Shown here in pieces: positions 17,544 through 26,370 of a stretch of DNA of 64,000 bases. Each line of letters begins with the position of its first letter. The stretch's first letter is position 1. The notes beneath the pieces were generated by a model. It was not told where the DNA came from, made no database searches, and worked only from the letters and a program-made list of their open reading frames with translations. This stretch comes from CAWAVN01 sp963825075 (GTDB lineage: Bacteria > Planctomycetota > Planctomycetia > Planctomycetales > Planctomycetaceae), in the NCBI GenBank assembly GCA_963825075.1, contig CAWGRX010000019.1, forward strand, positions 124,001-188,000, given 5' to 3'. The position numbers and the translations under genes are program-made.

Positions 17544-19415
17544 TTACTGAGGGCGGACATCCATTGCGAGGCGGTGGCCCTGGCAGTATTTGACGAGACA
17601 ATCGACGAACACGTCGCCGTAGTCGTCGAGCTTCTTTTCCCCGACGCCCCGGATCGTGCGGAAGGCTTCCAACGTGGAAGGCCGGCGGCGGGCCATTTCC
17701 CGCAGGGCCGCATCGCTGAAGACGACGTAGGTCGGTACGCCCCGTTCCTCGGCTCGTTCCCGGCGGAGCTTTCGCAGCACGCCGAAGAGTTCCCGGTCCA
17801 CGCCGTCCCAAGCGTCGGTCTCGACGACGGCTTTTTTCTTCTTGGCCATTTGTTGCGGCTTGAGCAAACGAGGCGCCAGCTGGCCTTTGAGCACTTTCCA
17901 ACCCGCGGGCGTGACCTTGAGCACGTTGTATTCGCCTTCCTTGGCCAAAAAGCCCTGGCTGGCGAGCTGCTCGATCCAATCGCGGATGATTTGCTTTTCG
18001 TGGTCGGCTAAAAGTCCGAACGTGCTGAGCCGGTCGTGGCCGTTGTCGAGAATGCGTTTGATCTTGGCCCCTTTAAGGACCTGCGCCGTGTATTCGCCGC
18101 CGAACCGCTGCTTTTGGCGGACCACGCTTGACAGAATTTTCTGGCCGAGGACGAGGGCATCATCCATCAAATCGAGTTGCCCCAGGCAAACATCGCAGGC
18201 GCCACACGATTCGCGGTCCCAGGTCTGTCCGAAATGCTCGACCAACCGCCGATGCCGGCACACGAGGCCCGTGCAGAAGTTGTCGATCGCCTCCAGCGAC
18301 TTGAGCGAAGCCGCCCGCGATTCGGGGGAATCGTCCTCGGTGAGCTTTCGCCAAATTTGCGGATCGCGGCCGGAGTAGAACAGACAGCACTCGGCTTCCA
18401 AGCCGTCGCGTCCCGCCCGGCCGCTTTCTTGCTGATAGTTCTCCAGCGACTTGGGCATGCCTGCGTGGATCACGTACCGCACGTTGGATTTGTCGATCCC
18501 CATTCCGAACGCGACCGTCGCGACGATGGTTTCGATTTTTTCCTCGATGAAGGCTTCCTGGTTTTGCTTGCGTTCGTCGTCGGACAGGCCGGCGTGATAG
18601 GGCCGGGTTTTGTAGCCGAGCGCGTTGAGATCTTCGCTGAGGGTGTCCACGTTCTTCCGGCTGATGCAATAGATAATTCCCGAATCGCCCCGGTGCCGAT
18701 CCAGAACTTCGCGGATTTGTCTCACTCGGTCCCGCCGGCGTTCGACGCTGTAAACCAGGTTCGGCCGATCGAATGAACCCACGAGGACTTCGGGCTGGTT
18801 GAGGCCTAGGTTTTGGGCGATGTCCCGGCGGACCCGCTCGGTCGCGGTGGCGGTGTAAGCGTGAATGCCGATCTCCGGATACGCCAACCGCAGGATTTTG
18901 AGGGCGCGGTATTCGGGGCGAAAATCGTGGCCCCATTCGCTGATGCAGTGGGCCTCATCGATCGCCACGAACGACAACCCCGCCGACCGCAGGAAAGACA
19001 TGGTCTGCGGCTGCACCAACCGTTCTGGAGCCACATACAGCAGCCGCAATCGGCCCGCCTTAATGTCGTCGGCGACGCGGCGTTTTTCGTTGGGGGACTG
19101 CGAACTGTTGATGCACTCCGCGGGAACGCCGTTGGTCTTAAGGGCGTCCACCTGGTCTTTCATCAAGGAAATCAGCGGCGAGACGACGACGGCCAGGCCT
19201 TCCATGCACATCGCCGGGGCCTGATAGCACAGCGACTTCCCGCCGCCGGTGGGCAGGACCACGACCGAATCTTTTCCCGCGAGCACTTGCTGCATGGCCC
19301 GTTCTTGCAGGGGCCGAAATTGATCGTAACCCCAGTAGCGCTCGAGCACCTCGCGCAATGGGCTTTGGGCTGGGTTCGTCGTGCTCCGTGCGGATGACAT
19401 ATGTCTCTGCTGCAA
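17544..19415 (-). CDS. recQ: ATP-dependent DNA helicase RecQ
   Basis: A 623-residue 3'-5' superfamily 2 helicase acting in recombination and replication-fork repair. Walker A is LPTGGGKSLCYQ (about residue 53), Walker B is AIDEAHCISEWGHDF, motif III gives TATATERV, and the C-terminal helicase half includes HAGLSDDER and the arginine-finger segment QESGRAGRDG. The zinc-binding region has CRHRR and CGACDVC, followed by a winged-helix RQC domain (LSTFGLLADHEKQIIRDWI) and an HRDC domain at the end (FRTIRGVGEKKLDDYG). All domains of E. coli-type RecQ are present. The start may be MSSARS five residues downstream of 19415. Confidence 0.97.
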   Translation of the reverse strand: MQQRHMSSARSTTNPAQSPLREVLERYWGYDQFRPLQERAMQQVLAGKDSVVVLPTGGGKSLCYQAPAMCMEGLAVVVSPLISLMKDQVDALKTNGVPAECINSSQSPNEKRRVADDIKAGRLRLLYVAPERLVQPQTMSFLRSAGLSFVAIDEAHCISEWGHDFRPEYRALKILRLAYPEIGIHAYTATATERVRRDIAQNLGLNQPEVLVGSFDRPNLVYSVERRRDRVRQIREVLDRHRGDSGIIYCISRKNVDTLSEDLNALGYKTRPYHAGLSDDERKQNQEAFIEEKIETIVATVAFGMGIDKSNVRYVIHAGMPKSLENYQQESGRAGRDGLEAECCLFYSGRDPQIWRKLTEDDSPESRAASLKSLEAIDNFCTGLVCRHRRLVEHFGQTWDRESCGACDVCLGQLDLMDDALVLGQKILSSVVRQKQRFGGEYTAQVLKGAKIKRILDNGHDRLSTFGLLADHEKQIIRDWIEQLASQGFLAKEGEYNVLKVTPAGWKVLKGQLAPRLLKPQQMAKKKKAVVETDAWDGVDRELFGVLRKLRRERAEERGVPTYVVFSDAALREMARRRPSTLEAFRTIRGVGEKKLDDYGDVFVDCLVKYCQGHRLAMDVRPQ

Positions 19416-19584
19416 TCTTGAAGAAGAGAAAGCCTGCTGACCTTATGTCAATCCTACCCCAAACCGCCCGCAAGGAAACCGAAAAGCCGCCGGTGTCTGG
19501 AAAGATTGAGGATCTCCCGGAAAAATTGCCGGAAACGCAGGGAGCGACTTTCGTAGTTTTCGGCTGCGAGTTGGAAAAGGGTTT

Positions 19585-21090
19585 TTATCCAGCGGCTTCG
19601 GGTTGCCAGTATTCCTGGCGGTAATTGACGAACCGCTCGAAGGCGGGTTTGGGCGTGCCGTCGGCCCGGAGTAAGCCCGCGTGCGGGAAATGGTGAGGGA
19701 CCTGATCGGAAAAATGCGTCCAATAAATCCCCACGACGACCTGCTTGGCCATCAGCATCGGGAGGTAGGCATCAACCCAGGCCGCTTGGGATTCTTCGGT
19801 CCAGCCGGCTTTCCAACCTGGCGTTTCAACTTCCAGATCGGTGGTGGCGTTCGGGTCTGGGTCGGCACTCGAGGGAAACGCCAATGTGACTTCCAAGGGC
19901 ACGCCCAGGCAGCTCCAGAGATCGATCAGCCGCGAAAACTCGAGGAGATCCCGCGGAGCAGAACCCCTGGGCGCGTAGCCGATGCCGATTTCCAGATTGA
20001 CCCCGTTCAAGCCGACGCCGGAGCGAATCAGGGCATCGACGAAATGCAAGGGCGAGAGGCGGTGCTGTCCGCGGGCCTGGTATCCGCCCCAGGGCTGGTC
20101 GATGCGGACCATGAGTTTGAGTTCGTCATCGACCTGCCGGGCGACTTCCAGCGTGCGGGCGACGAGCGAAAGGCGGTTTTCTTCGCTCAAAGCCAAAGCC
20201 CCGCCGGTGTTCACGCGGCCGGAGACCTCCCAATGCCTGATGAGGCCCGCGTACCGGGCGACGGCGGTTTCCACAAAATCGCAGACGAAACTCTGCAGGT
20301 TGAGAAAATCGTGCTCCCACTGCCAAAGCCACTGGGGCAGTCCTTCCGGGGACAGATCGAGCAAAGGCCCGGCGGACATCAGGAGCTTTTGCTCCCCGGC
20401 CCAGGCGATTTGCCGGTCGTGGATGTCCCAGTCGTAATTGCCTTCCTCCGGCTCGATGTATTTCCACTCGATCGGCAGGGAGACGGCGGTGAAGGCTTCG
20501 CAAAATTTCGCAGCGGTCTCCTCATCCAAGACCGTGCGGCCGAGGTTACAACCCAGGGACGCAGGCAGCCAGGGCGACCGCTTCCGCCGAACCGCCAATC
20601 GCTGGGTGGTGTAGGACTGCGAAAGCACCTGCGAAGCCCTAAGGGCCACTTCCAAAGACTTCCAGGCGGTTTCGCTGGCCTCGGCCGGTTTGTCCTGTTT
20701 GGAGGATGCCTCCGCGAATAGATCGTGAGCTTCTTTGTGGAGGGCTTTATATTCGTCCGGGACGGCCATTCCCGCCATTTCCCAGGCGGCCAGTTGATCG
20801 CGGAGCATCGAAATTCGCCCGCGGGCGAGTTCCACGGCGAGCAAAAAGGGCTCTTCGCGTTCGGGCAGCGACGAGGTGCACACGCTCGGCCGGCCGAAGC
20901 CTTCAATGGGCAACGCCACGTGCACTTTGCCGCTGTCCGCGCTGGTTCGACGGCAGGCGATCACGTTGCCTTCGACTTCCACGCGCGTGGGAAAGACGCG
21001 TCCGTCGAACCCGCTGACATACGCCCGCTGCAATTCGGGCCAATCGTCGAGCAGGGTTTCCGGATAGACCTCAAACCGCATAACACCCAT
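19585..21090 (-). CDS. GH10 (endo-1,4-beta-xylanase)-like protein lacking recognisable catalytic glutamates
   Basis: A 501-residue protein without a signal peptide. The C-terminal 330 residues follow the (beta/alpha)8 plan of glycoside hydrolase family 10: LGCNLGRTVLDEETAAKFCE, IEWKYIEPEEGNYDW (the WKxIEPxxGxYDF-like strand 3 motif), an acid/base strand at RHWEVSGRVNTGG, and a C-terminal WTHFSDQVPHHFPHAGLL. In active enzymes strand 4 ends WDVVNE and strand 7 has TELD; here the corresponding positions read WEVSGR and VTLAFP, so neither catalytic Glu is obvious. The first 170 residues are a separate domain, with a helical part at the end. It may be a carbohydrate-binding pseudo-enzyme. It begins ATG 21090 or ATG 21081. 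Confidence 0.75.
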   Translation of the reverse strand: MGVMRFEVYPETLLDDWPELQRAYVSGFDGRVFPTRVEVEGNVIACRRTSADSGKVHVALPIEGFGRPSVCTSSLPEREEPFLLAVELARGRISMLRDQLAAWEMAGMAVPDEYKALHKEAHDLFAEASSKQDKPAEASETAWKSLEVALRASQVLSQSYTTQRLAVRRKRSPWLPASLGCNLGRTVLDEETAAKFCEAFTAVSLPIEWKYIEPEEGNYDWDIHDRQIAWAGEQKLLMSAGPLLDLSPEGLPQWLWQWEHDFLNLQSFVCDFVETAVARYAGLIRHWEVSGRVNTGGALALSEENRLSLVARTLEVARQVDDELKLMVRIDQPWGGYQARGQHRLSPLHFVDALIRSGVGLNGVNLEIGIGYAPRGSAPRDLLEFSRLIDLWSCLGVPLEVTLAFPSSADPDPNATTDLEVETPGWKAGWTEESQAAWVDAYLPMLMAKQVVVGIYWTHFSDQVPHHFPHAGLLRADGTPKPAFERFVNYRQEYWQPEAAG

Positions 21091-21211
21091 TCAAAACCCC
21101 GATCCCAATGACGGGTTGACAAACCGCGAAACCTCCCCTTGCCAGTGTAGTTGCGTTCCGAACGTTGTTCAAGAAAGTTCCCGCTGTTACACTCGGATTG
21201 GCGCGCCGAAA

Positions 21212-21281
21212 ACCGTGAGCCGGTGTTTCTGTGGTAGCCTTGCGATTCTCCAAACCGGCGGCTAGCGCCGTGCCGCTCACG
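21212..21281. repeat. GCTAGCGC-type palindromic repeat upstream of purC
   Basis: The part ggctagcgccgtgccgctcac (21261-21281) matches one arm of the palindrome at 40576-40607. It is preceded by ccgtgagccggtgttt, which pairs partly with aaaccggcg. It is a member of the dispersed repeat family of this genome. Confidence 0.5.
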
Positions 21282-21311
21282 AAAGTTTTTCACTCTTGGA
21301 CTTTGGCCACG

Positions 21312-22199
21312 ATGACTGACACGGCTCTATTGGAAACTTCGCTGCCGGGACTTTCGGTTCGCCGGGGGAAGGTCCGCGACATTTATGATTTCGGGGATCG
21401 GCTACTGTTTGTGGCGACCGACCGCATCAGCGCGTTTGACTGGGTCTTGCCCAACGGCATTCCCGACAAAGGCCGGGTCTTAACGCAGATGAGCCGGATG
21501 TGGTTCGAGCGGTTGGGGGTTTCCAACCATGTCCTCAGTCTTAACCCCGAAGACGTCCCGCTGCCGGCCGGCGTGGAATTGGAGCCGCTTTTTGGGCGGA
21601 GCATGGTCGTCAAAAAGACCGAGGTGGTGCCGATCGAATGCGTGGTGCGGGGCTATTTGGCGGGATCGGGTTGGAAGGAATATCGAGATCGGCAAACCGT
21701 CTGCGGAATCGAACTGCCCGCGGGACTCGTGGAAAGTTCGCAGTTGCCGGAACCGATCTTCACGCCCGCGACCAAAGCCGAGTCGGGGCACGACATCAAC
21801 ATTCCGTTTGAAAAGATGGTCTCCCGCATCGGCCGCGATTTAGCCGAAACGCTGCGGGACCGGAGCCTTCGGATTTATACGCAGGCGGCGGATTATGCGC
21901 GGCAAAAGGGGATCATCCTGGCAGATACGAAATTCGAGTTCGGGCGCGTGGGAGAGGAACTTCTGCTGATCGATGAAGTCCTCACGCCGGACAGTTCCCG
22001 GTTCTGGCCCGCCGAGGATTACGAACCCGGCCGCAGCCAGCGGAGCTACGACAAGCAGTTCGTGCGGGATTGGCTGGAAACCACCGGATGGGACAAAAAC
22101 AGCCCCCCGCCCGCAATGCCGGAGGAAATCATCACCCAAACGCGAGCCAAGTACGTCGAAGCCTATGAGCAACTCGCGCAGCAATCTTTCCTCTGGTGA
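21312..22199 (+). CDS. purC: phosphoribosylaminoimidazole-succinocarboxamide synthase
   Basis: SAICAR synthase joins CAIR and aspartate with ATP in purine biosynthesis. The 295-residue protein starts at ATG 21312 (MTDTALLETSLPGLSVRRGK). The frame is open 81 nt upstream, but this extension is not conserved in type. The signatures RGKVRDIYDFGDRLLFVATDRISAFD, VVRGYLAGSGWKEY, SGHDINIPFEKM and DEVLTPDSSRFWP (the SAICAR synthetase motif) are all seen. Length fits the bacterial-yeast monofunctional long form of about 290-310. tadA follows 69 nt downstream on the same strand. Confidence 0.97.
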   Translation: MTDTALLETSLPGLSVRRGKVRDIYDFGDRLLFVATDRISAFDWVLPNGIPDKGRVLTQMSRMWFERLGVSNHVLSLNPEDVPLPAGVELEPLFGRSMVVKKTEVVPIECVVRGYLAGSGWKEYRDRQTVCGIELPAGLVESSQLPEPIFTPATKAESGHDINIPFEKMVSRIGRDLAETLRDRSLRIYTQAADYARQKGIILADTKFEFGRVGEELLLIDEVLTPDSSRFWPAEDYEPGRSQRSYDKQFVRDWLETTGWDKNSPPPAMPEEIITQTRAKYVEAYEQLAQQSFLW

Positions 22200-22268
22200 C
22201 GGAAAGGCGAATGGCCAGCGTAAGCTGGCTGGTCCGTTGCGATGGCTTTATTGAAGAGTTATCCGATC

Positions 22269-22757
22269 ATGTCTCTGCCGTTTGACGATGAATTGATTCC
22301 CACCGAGCATTGGATGCACTTTGCGCTGGATCAGGCGATGCAGGCATTTGAGGAGCGGGAAGTTCCCGTGGGCGCGGTGATTGTGCAGGGGGGGCGGATC
22401 GTCGGGGAAGGCCACAACCAGCGAGAAACGCTGAACGATCCCACCGCCCACGCGGAGATGATCGCCCTCACGCAGGCGTCCGAAACGTTGGGCACCTGGC
22501 GGCTGCTCGATTGCACGCTGTACGTCACGCTGGAACCCTGCCCGATGTGTGCGGGTGCGCTCGTGCAGGCCCGGATTCCGCGCGTGGTTTATGGCACGCC
22601 CGACCCCAAAGCCGGGGCCTGTCATTCGTTATACCAGATCACCAGCGATCCGCGGCTCAACCATCAAGTCCTGGTGACGGCCGGCGTGTTGCAGGACCAA
22701 TGCCGGCAGATTTTGCAGGACTTCTTCGCCCAACAGCGGGCGTTGGGGAAGAAATAA
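22269..22757 (+). CDS. tadA: tRNA-specific adenosine-34 deaminase
   Basis: Deaminates A34 of tRNA-Arg(ACG) to inosine. The 162-residue protein has the cytidine-deaminase-type zinc site: HAEMIAL (His ligand and catalytic Glu) and PCPMCAGAL (two Cys ligands). VPVGAVIV, GHNQRETLNDPTAHAE and RVVYGTPDPKAGA are typical of TadA rather than guanine deaminase. ATG 22269 is preferred over the in-frame ATG at 22242 because the extra nine residues are not typical of the family; either is possible. It shares the purC transcription direction. Confidence 0.95.
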   Translation: MSLPFDDELIPTEHWMHFALDQAMQAFEEREVPVGAVIVQGGRIVGEGHNQRETLNDPTAHAEMIALTQASETLGTWRLLDCTLYVTLEPCPMCAGALVQARIPRVVYGTPDPKAGACHSLYQITSDPRLNHQVLVTAGVLQDQCRQILQDFFAQQRALGKK

Positions 22758-22775
22758 CGATAAGTGCGGACTAGG

Positions 22776-23099
22776 TCACAGTAAGATCGTCACCAACACC
22801 GATGCGTTTTCGATCCCTTTGACGGAGTGTTCTGCGTCGCCCGACAGGTAACACATCTCGCCCGCCTGGAGTTCCCGCGTCTCGCCCAGCGCCGTCAAAG
22901 CAATTCGCCCCTCCAGACACTGCACCGTGATCTCGCCCTCCACCTTGTGAGGAGGGATCTCCTTGCCAGCAGGCACCACCAGCCGAATAACCTCAAGGCG
23001 AGCAGTCTTGATTAGTGTCGTCGTGACGGTATTGGGTAGGGCGGGTCCAAGGGGGCGGATGTCAATCAGTTGCCCGGGAGTAGCATGGGGCACGGCCAT
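22776..23099 (-). CDS. small cupin-domain protein
   Basis: A 107-residue protein from ATG 23099 (MAVPHATPGQLIDIRPLG). The segment RLVVPAGKEIPPHKVEGEITVQCLEGRIAL is a cupin motif 1 (PHxxxGEIxxxxEG type) and GEMCYLSGDAEHSVKGIENA is motif 2 with its histidine. This fits a small metal-binding cupin, possibly a mononuclear-iron or manganese protein or a sugar-isomerase-like protein. The same frame is open for about 600 nt upstream, but that part lacks family signal. It converges with tadA with an 18-nt gap. Confidence 0.83.
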   Translation of the reverse strand: MAVPHATPGQLIDIRPLGPALPNTVTTTLIKTARLEVIRLVVPAGKEIPPHKVEGEITVQCLEGRIALTALGETRELQAGEMCYLSGDAEHSVKGIENASVLVTILL

Positions 23100-23254
23100 G
23101 GTGAACGCCTCCGTTTCGGTGACAGCAGAAACATGATGCAGGATTAGATGCCTAAGCCTCCTGGTTTCGCCGAGGTTTGATTGAGTGAAAGGCACCGGGA
23201 GGCTTACGCCTCCCGCTTGCCGTTCCATTTCACGCTTTTCGGTACGCTCGGCGG

Positions 23255-24565
23255 CTAAACCAATTCCGCGATGGGTTTGCCGTTTTCGATCATGTACACC
23301 GGGCGGCCGGCCTGGTTGCGGAATTGAAGCTTGCGGTCGATACCCAGGACATCGAAGATCGTGGCCATCAAATCCTGCGGGCCGATGGATTTGCTGGCAG
23401 GCCGATAGGCCTTGGCATCGGATTCGCCGACGACTTGTCCCATTTTCAAGCCACCGCCTGCGAGGGCCAGCGTGCTTAAAGGTGCCCAGTGGTCGCGGCC
23501 GGCGTTGCGGTTGATTTTGGGCGTCCGGCCGAACTCGCCGGTGATGACCAGGAGGATGTTCTGATCCAAGCCGCGCTGTTTCACATCTTCCAAGAACGCG
23601 GCGACGGCGTGATCGACTTCGGGGCCGCGGCGTTCCATGCTCTTCTTGACGTTGCCGTGCATGTCCCAGCCGCCGTAGTTCAGCGTCACAAATCCGCAGC
23701 CCGCTTCGCAAAGCCGGCGGGCGATCAGCATTTGCTCGCCCAACCGCGAACGCGAACCGTACCGCTGCACGACTTTCGGGTCTTCCTTCTTCAAGTCAAA
23801 CGCGTCCGGGGCCTTGCCGAGGACCAAATTGAACGCCTGCTGCTCGAAGGCGTCCAGACCTTCCATCAAGCCGGATTGATCGGCCCGGCGTTTGAAGCGG
23901 TCGAACCCGCTCAACAACTCCCGGCGGTCGTCGAGCCGGTCGATGCTGGTTTGGAGGGTCATGTTGCCTTTGGCTTCGCGGTTGGACCCGAACAGGGCGC
24001 AGGCCGTCCCCAAAAAGGCCGGGCCGTCGGCATTGATTCCGCCCAGCCGGACGTAAGTCGGCATGCCGGTGACGGGATGATTGGAGCCGCGAACCTTGGC
24101 CGCGATCGAGCCGAGGGACGGCCGCGTCGGCAGGCCGCCATTGTCGATGTTGCGGTTGTCGTAGCCGGTCATCAGGAAGTGCGTCCCGCCACCGTGCCCG
24201 CTGTTGGTATGGGCGAAGGAGCGGACGACCGCGAGTTGGTCGGCAAGCTGCGCCATCTCGGGAAAGGTGCCGCCCAAGGTCATCCCCGGAATCGAAGTTT
24301 TGACTTCGCCCGTGGTGCTGCGATATTCGACGGGAGCGGTCATTTTGGGGTCAAACGTTTCCACATGGGTCGGCCCGCCGGAAAGCCACAGCCAAACCAC
24401 GGAGGTGTCTTTCACGGCCCCGCCGGTTTGGGCCGCACGAGCACGAGCGGCCATCAACGAAGGCAGCCCCAAAGCTCCCAGCCCCAAGGCCCCGACCTTT
24501 AGAAAATCTCGCCGCGTCTGTCCATCACAATCCTGGTGCCGCCTGCGGGTGTTGAATGTCAGCAT
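23255..24565 (-). CDS. DUF1501 domain-containing protein with Tat signal
   Basis: A 436-residue exported protein. The N-terminal twin-arginine leader is TRRDFLKVGALGLGALGLP. The rest is the DUF1501 (sulfatase-like alkaline-phosphatase superfamily) fold: VVWLWLSGGPTHVETFDPK near the start, SFAHTNSGHGGGTHFLMTGY, FVTLNYGGWDMHGN, and VITGEFGRTPKINRNAGRDHW near the end (the usual GEFGRTP). Planctomycetes have very many of these, usually next to DUF1549/DUF1553 cytochrome proteins; that partner is not adjacent here. The biochemical role is not established. It is probably active outside the cytoplasmic membrane. Confidence 0.95.
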   Translation of the reverse strand: MLTFNTRRRHQDCDGQTRRDFLKVGALGLGALGLPSLMAARARAAQTGGAVKDTSVVWLWLSGGPTHVETFDPKMTAPVEYRSTTGEVKTSIPGMTLGGTFPEMAQLADQLAVVRSFAHTNSGHGGGTHFLMTGYDNRNIDNGGLPTRPSLGSIAAKVRGSNHPVTGMPTYVRLGGINADGPAFLGTACALFGSNREAKGNMTLQTSIDRLDDRRELLSGFDRFKRRADQSGLMEGLDAFEQQAFNLVLGKAPDAFDLKKEDPKVVQRYGSRSRLGEQMLIARRLCEAGCGFVTLNYGGWDMHGNVKKSMERRGPEVDHAVAAFLEDVKQRGLDQNILLVITGEFGRTPKINRNAGRDHWAPLSTLALAGGGLKMGQVVGESDAKAYRPASKSIGPQDLMATIFDVLGIDRKLQFRNQAGRPVYMIENGKPIAELV

Positions 24566-24743
24566 GGCTGTTCTCCTGGCTGGGTAATGGTTTTTAAGTC
24601 CTCTTGCGTTGGTTTGCTCATCAACCTTCCCTCAAAATAGCCACCCGAAACCGGGCTGTCAATACATCCATCGGGATTTGTTGATGTTTTGAAACGGTGA
24701 TTATTAGGGGATTCTCCGATCCACTGGATTTCGGTCTGAAATT

Positions 24744-26177
24744 TCATGGATTTGGCGGATTCCAGGATTTCGCCAACTTTGCGAATTGTTCGCCCCGGTC
24801 GGCGAAGTTTTGGAACCAATCGTAGCTCGCGCAACCGGGTGACAGCAGGATCACATCGCCGGACGCCGATTGCCCGCCGGCCCAAAAGACAGCTTCCAAT
24901 AGCGAACCACACACCCGCATCGCCGACGCCGGGAAGCCCAGGTTGTCGAGATGTTTTTCGAGGACGCAGGCCGTTTCCCCCATCAAGGCGACGACTTTTG
25001 CACGATGGGCTATGTTTTCCGCCAGTCCGCCGAGATCGATGCCCTTATCCGAACCGCCTGCCAACAGCACGATGGGATTGGAAAAGGCATTGAGACCCAC
25101 CGCGACGGATTCCGGCGTGGTGGCGATGGAATCGTTATAAAACCGCCGACCCGCGGCTTCGATCACAAACTCCAACCGGTGCGGCAAGCCGGCGAACTCC
25201 CGCAAGGCCGATTCCGCATCGGCCTGGTTTGCCCCGATGGATAATGAAGCTGCAATCGCGGCGGCGGCGTTCGATTGATTGTGCCGGCCGGGAATTTTCA
25301 GCCAGTTCCCCAAGGGGACGGATTCTTCGGTCCCAGCGATCCGCACTCGCCAAACGGGCGACGGGCTTGATTCCGCAAACACGCCGGGGCCGCCGGGGTC
25401 GCGTTCTCCGAAACCCACCTGCCGGGCTTGGGTGGGCCAGCGGGAGATTTCCGGATCATCGGCATTCAAAACGGCCACGTCCTCCGCCGTTTGCCAGCGA
25501 AGCACGCTCTGCTTGGCGGCCCGGTACTTCGCCAGCGTTCCGTGCCAATCCAAATGGTTCGGCGAAAAATTCGTGACCACCGCCACATCGGGCCGGGCCT
25601 GGATGCGGTCAAGATCCGCCAGTTGAAAACTGCTGAGTTCCAAGACCGTCCAAGCATCGGGTGCGATGTCTTCGACCTCTTCCAGCAGGCCGTGGCCAAT
25701 GTTTCCGCCCAACCGAGCGCGGAAACCCGCCCGCTGAAGAATGGCATAAATCAGGGCGGCAGTCGTGGATTTCCCGTTGCTCCCCGTGACCGCCACGACC
25801 TTTCCTTGGCGGAATTGCCAGAACAAATTCATCTCGCTCGACCGCGGCACACCGGCTGCGTCCGCGATTCTCAAAAAGGGATTCTCCGGCCGGACTGCCG
25901 GGTTCACCACAATCAAATCCGCATTTTGAAAATCCGCTTCTTCGTGCCTGCCCAGCACCAGCCTCGCGGGACAGTATGGTTCCAAGGCTGTGAGCGAATC
26001 GGATAGCTCGGCTTCTTCCGCGAGATCGGTCAGCGTCACAATCGCACCGCGCCGCACAAGAAACCGCGTGACCGAAACGCCGCCGCCGAACCGCCCCAAA
26101 CCCATCACCGTCACCCGGCGGTTGTTAAAGTCATCGCTTTCCACTGTGCGGCCTTTGAAAAGTGTGGCATCACTCAC
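24744..26177 (-). CDS. murD: UDP-N-acetylmuramoyl-L-alanine--D-glutamate ligase
   Basis: Adds D-glutamate to UDP-MurNAc-L-Ala in peptidoglycan precursor synthesis. The 477-residue protein shows the Rossmann-like N-domain (RVTVMGLGRFGGGVSVTRFL), the ATP loop AVTGSNGKSTTAALI (Mur ligase GKST/T), LELSSFQLADL, VTNFSPNHLDWHGTLAKYRAAK (the H-D-R/K carbamylated-lysine region), GRHNQSNAAAAIA, LPHRLEFV, YNDSIATTPESVAVGL and LLAGGSDKGID. It ends with LLSPGCASYDWFQNFADRGEQF (SPACASFDxFxxFxxRG). All are diagnostic for MurD. Its presence implies a peptidoglycan pathway, now accepted for Planctomycetes. Other mur genes are not in the window. Confidence 0.97.
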   Translation of the reverse strand: MSDATLFKGRTVESDDFNNRRVTVMGLGRFGGGVSVTRFLVRRGAIVTLTDLAEEAELSDSLTALEPYCPARLVLGRHEEADFQNADLIVVNPAVRPENPFLRIADAAGVPRSSEMNLFWQFRQGKVVAVTGSNGKSTTAALIYAILQRAGFRARLGGNIGHGLLEEVEDIAPDAWTVLELSSFQLADLDRIQARPDVAVVTNFSPNHLDWHGTLAKYRAAKQSVLRWQTAEDVAVLNADDPEISRWPTQARQVGFGERDPGGPGVFAESSPSPVWRVRIAGTEESVPLGNWLKIPGRHNQSNAAAAIAASLSIGANQADAESALREFAGLPHRLEFVIEAAGRRFYNDSIATTPESVAVGLNAFSNPIVLLAGGSDKGIDLGGLAENIAHRAKVVALMGETACVLEKHLDNLGFPASAMRVCGSLLEAVFWAGGQSASGDVILLSPGCASYDWFQNFADRGEQFAKLAKSWNPPNP

Positions 26178-26370
26178 AGCTTGAGTCTTCTAGGTTTTGC
26201 TCTGGTCCATCCCATTCTCTGGCGAACCGGCGAAAGAAAATCATTGAAAAATCGGCCGATCCGGGGCATAACAGAGGTTGGGTTTTGTCAATTTGCCGAT
26301 GGAATCGTTCAGCGGGTTCTTTTCGGCAGTGTATCGGCCGTGTCGGACTTTTGACAATCGCGGGGAACTG

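Noticed and set aside
23100..23711. Long upstream extension of the cupin frame
   Set aside because: The extension is antisense to the DUF1501 region or intergenic DNA and lacks cupin features; the ATG at 23099 starts the recognisable domain.
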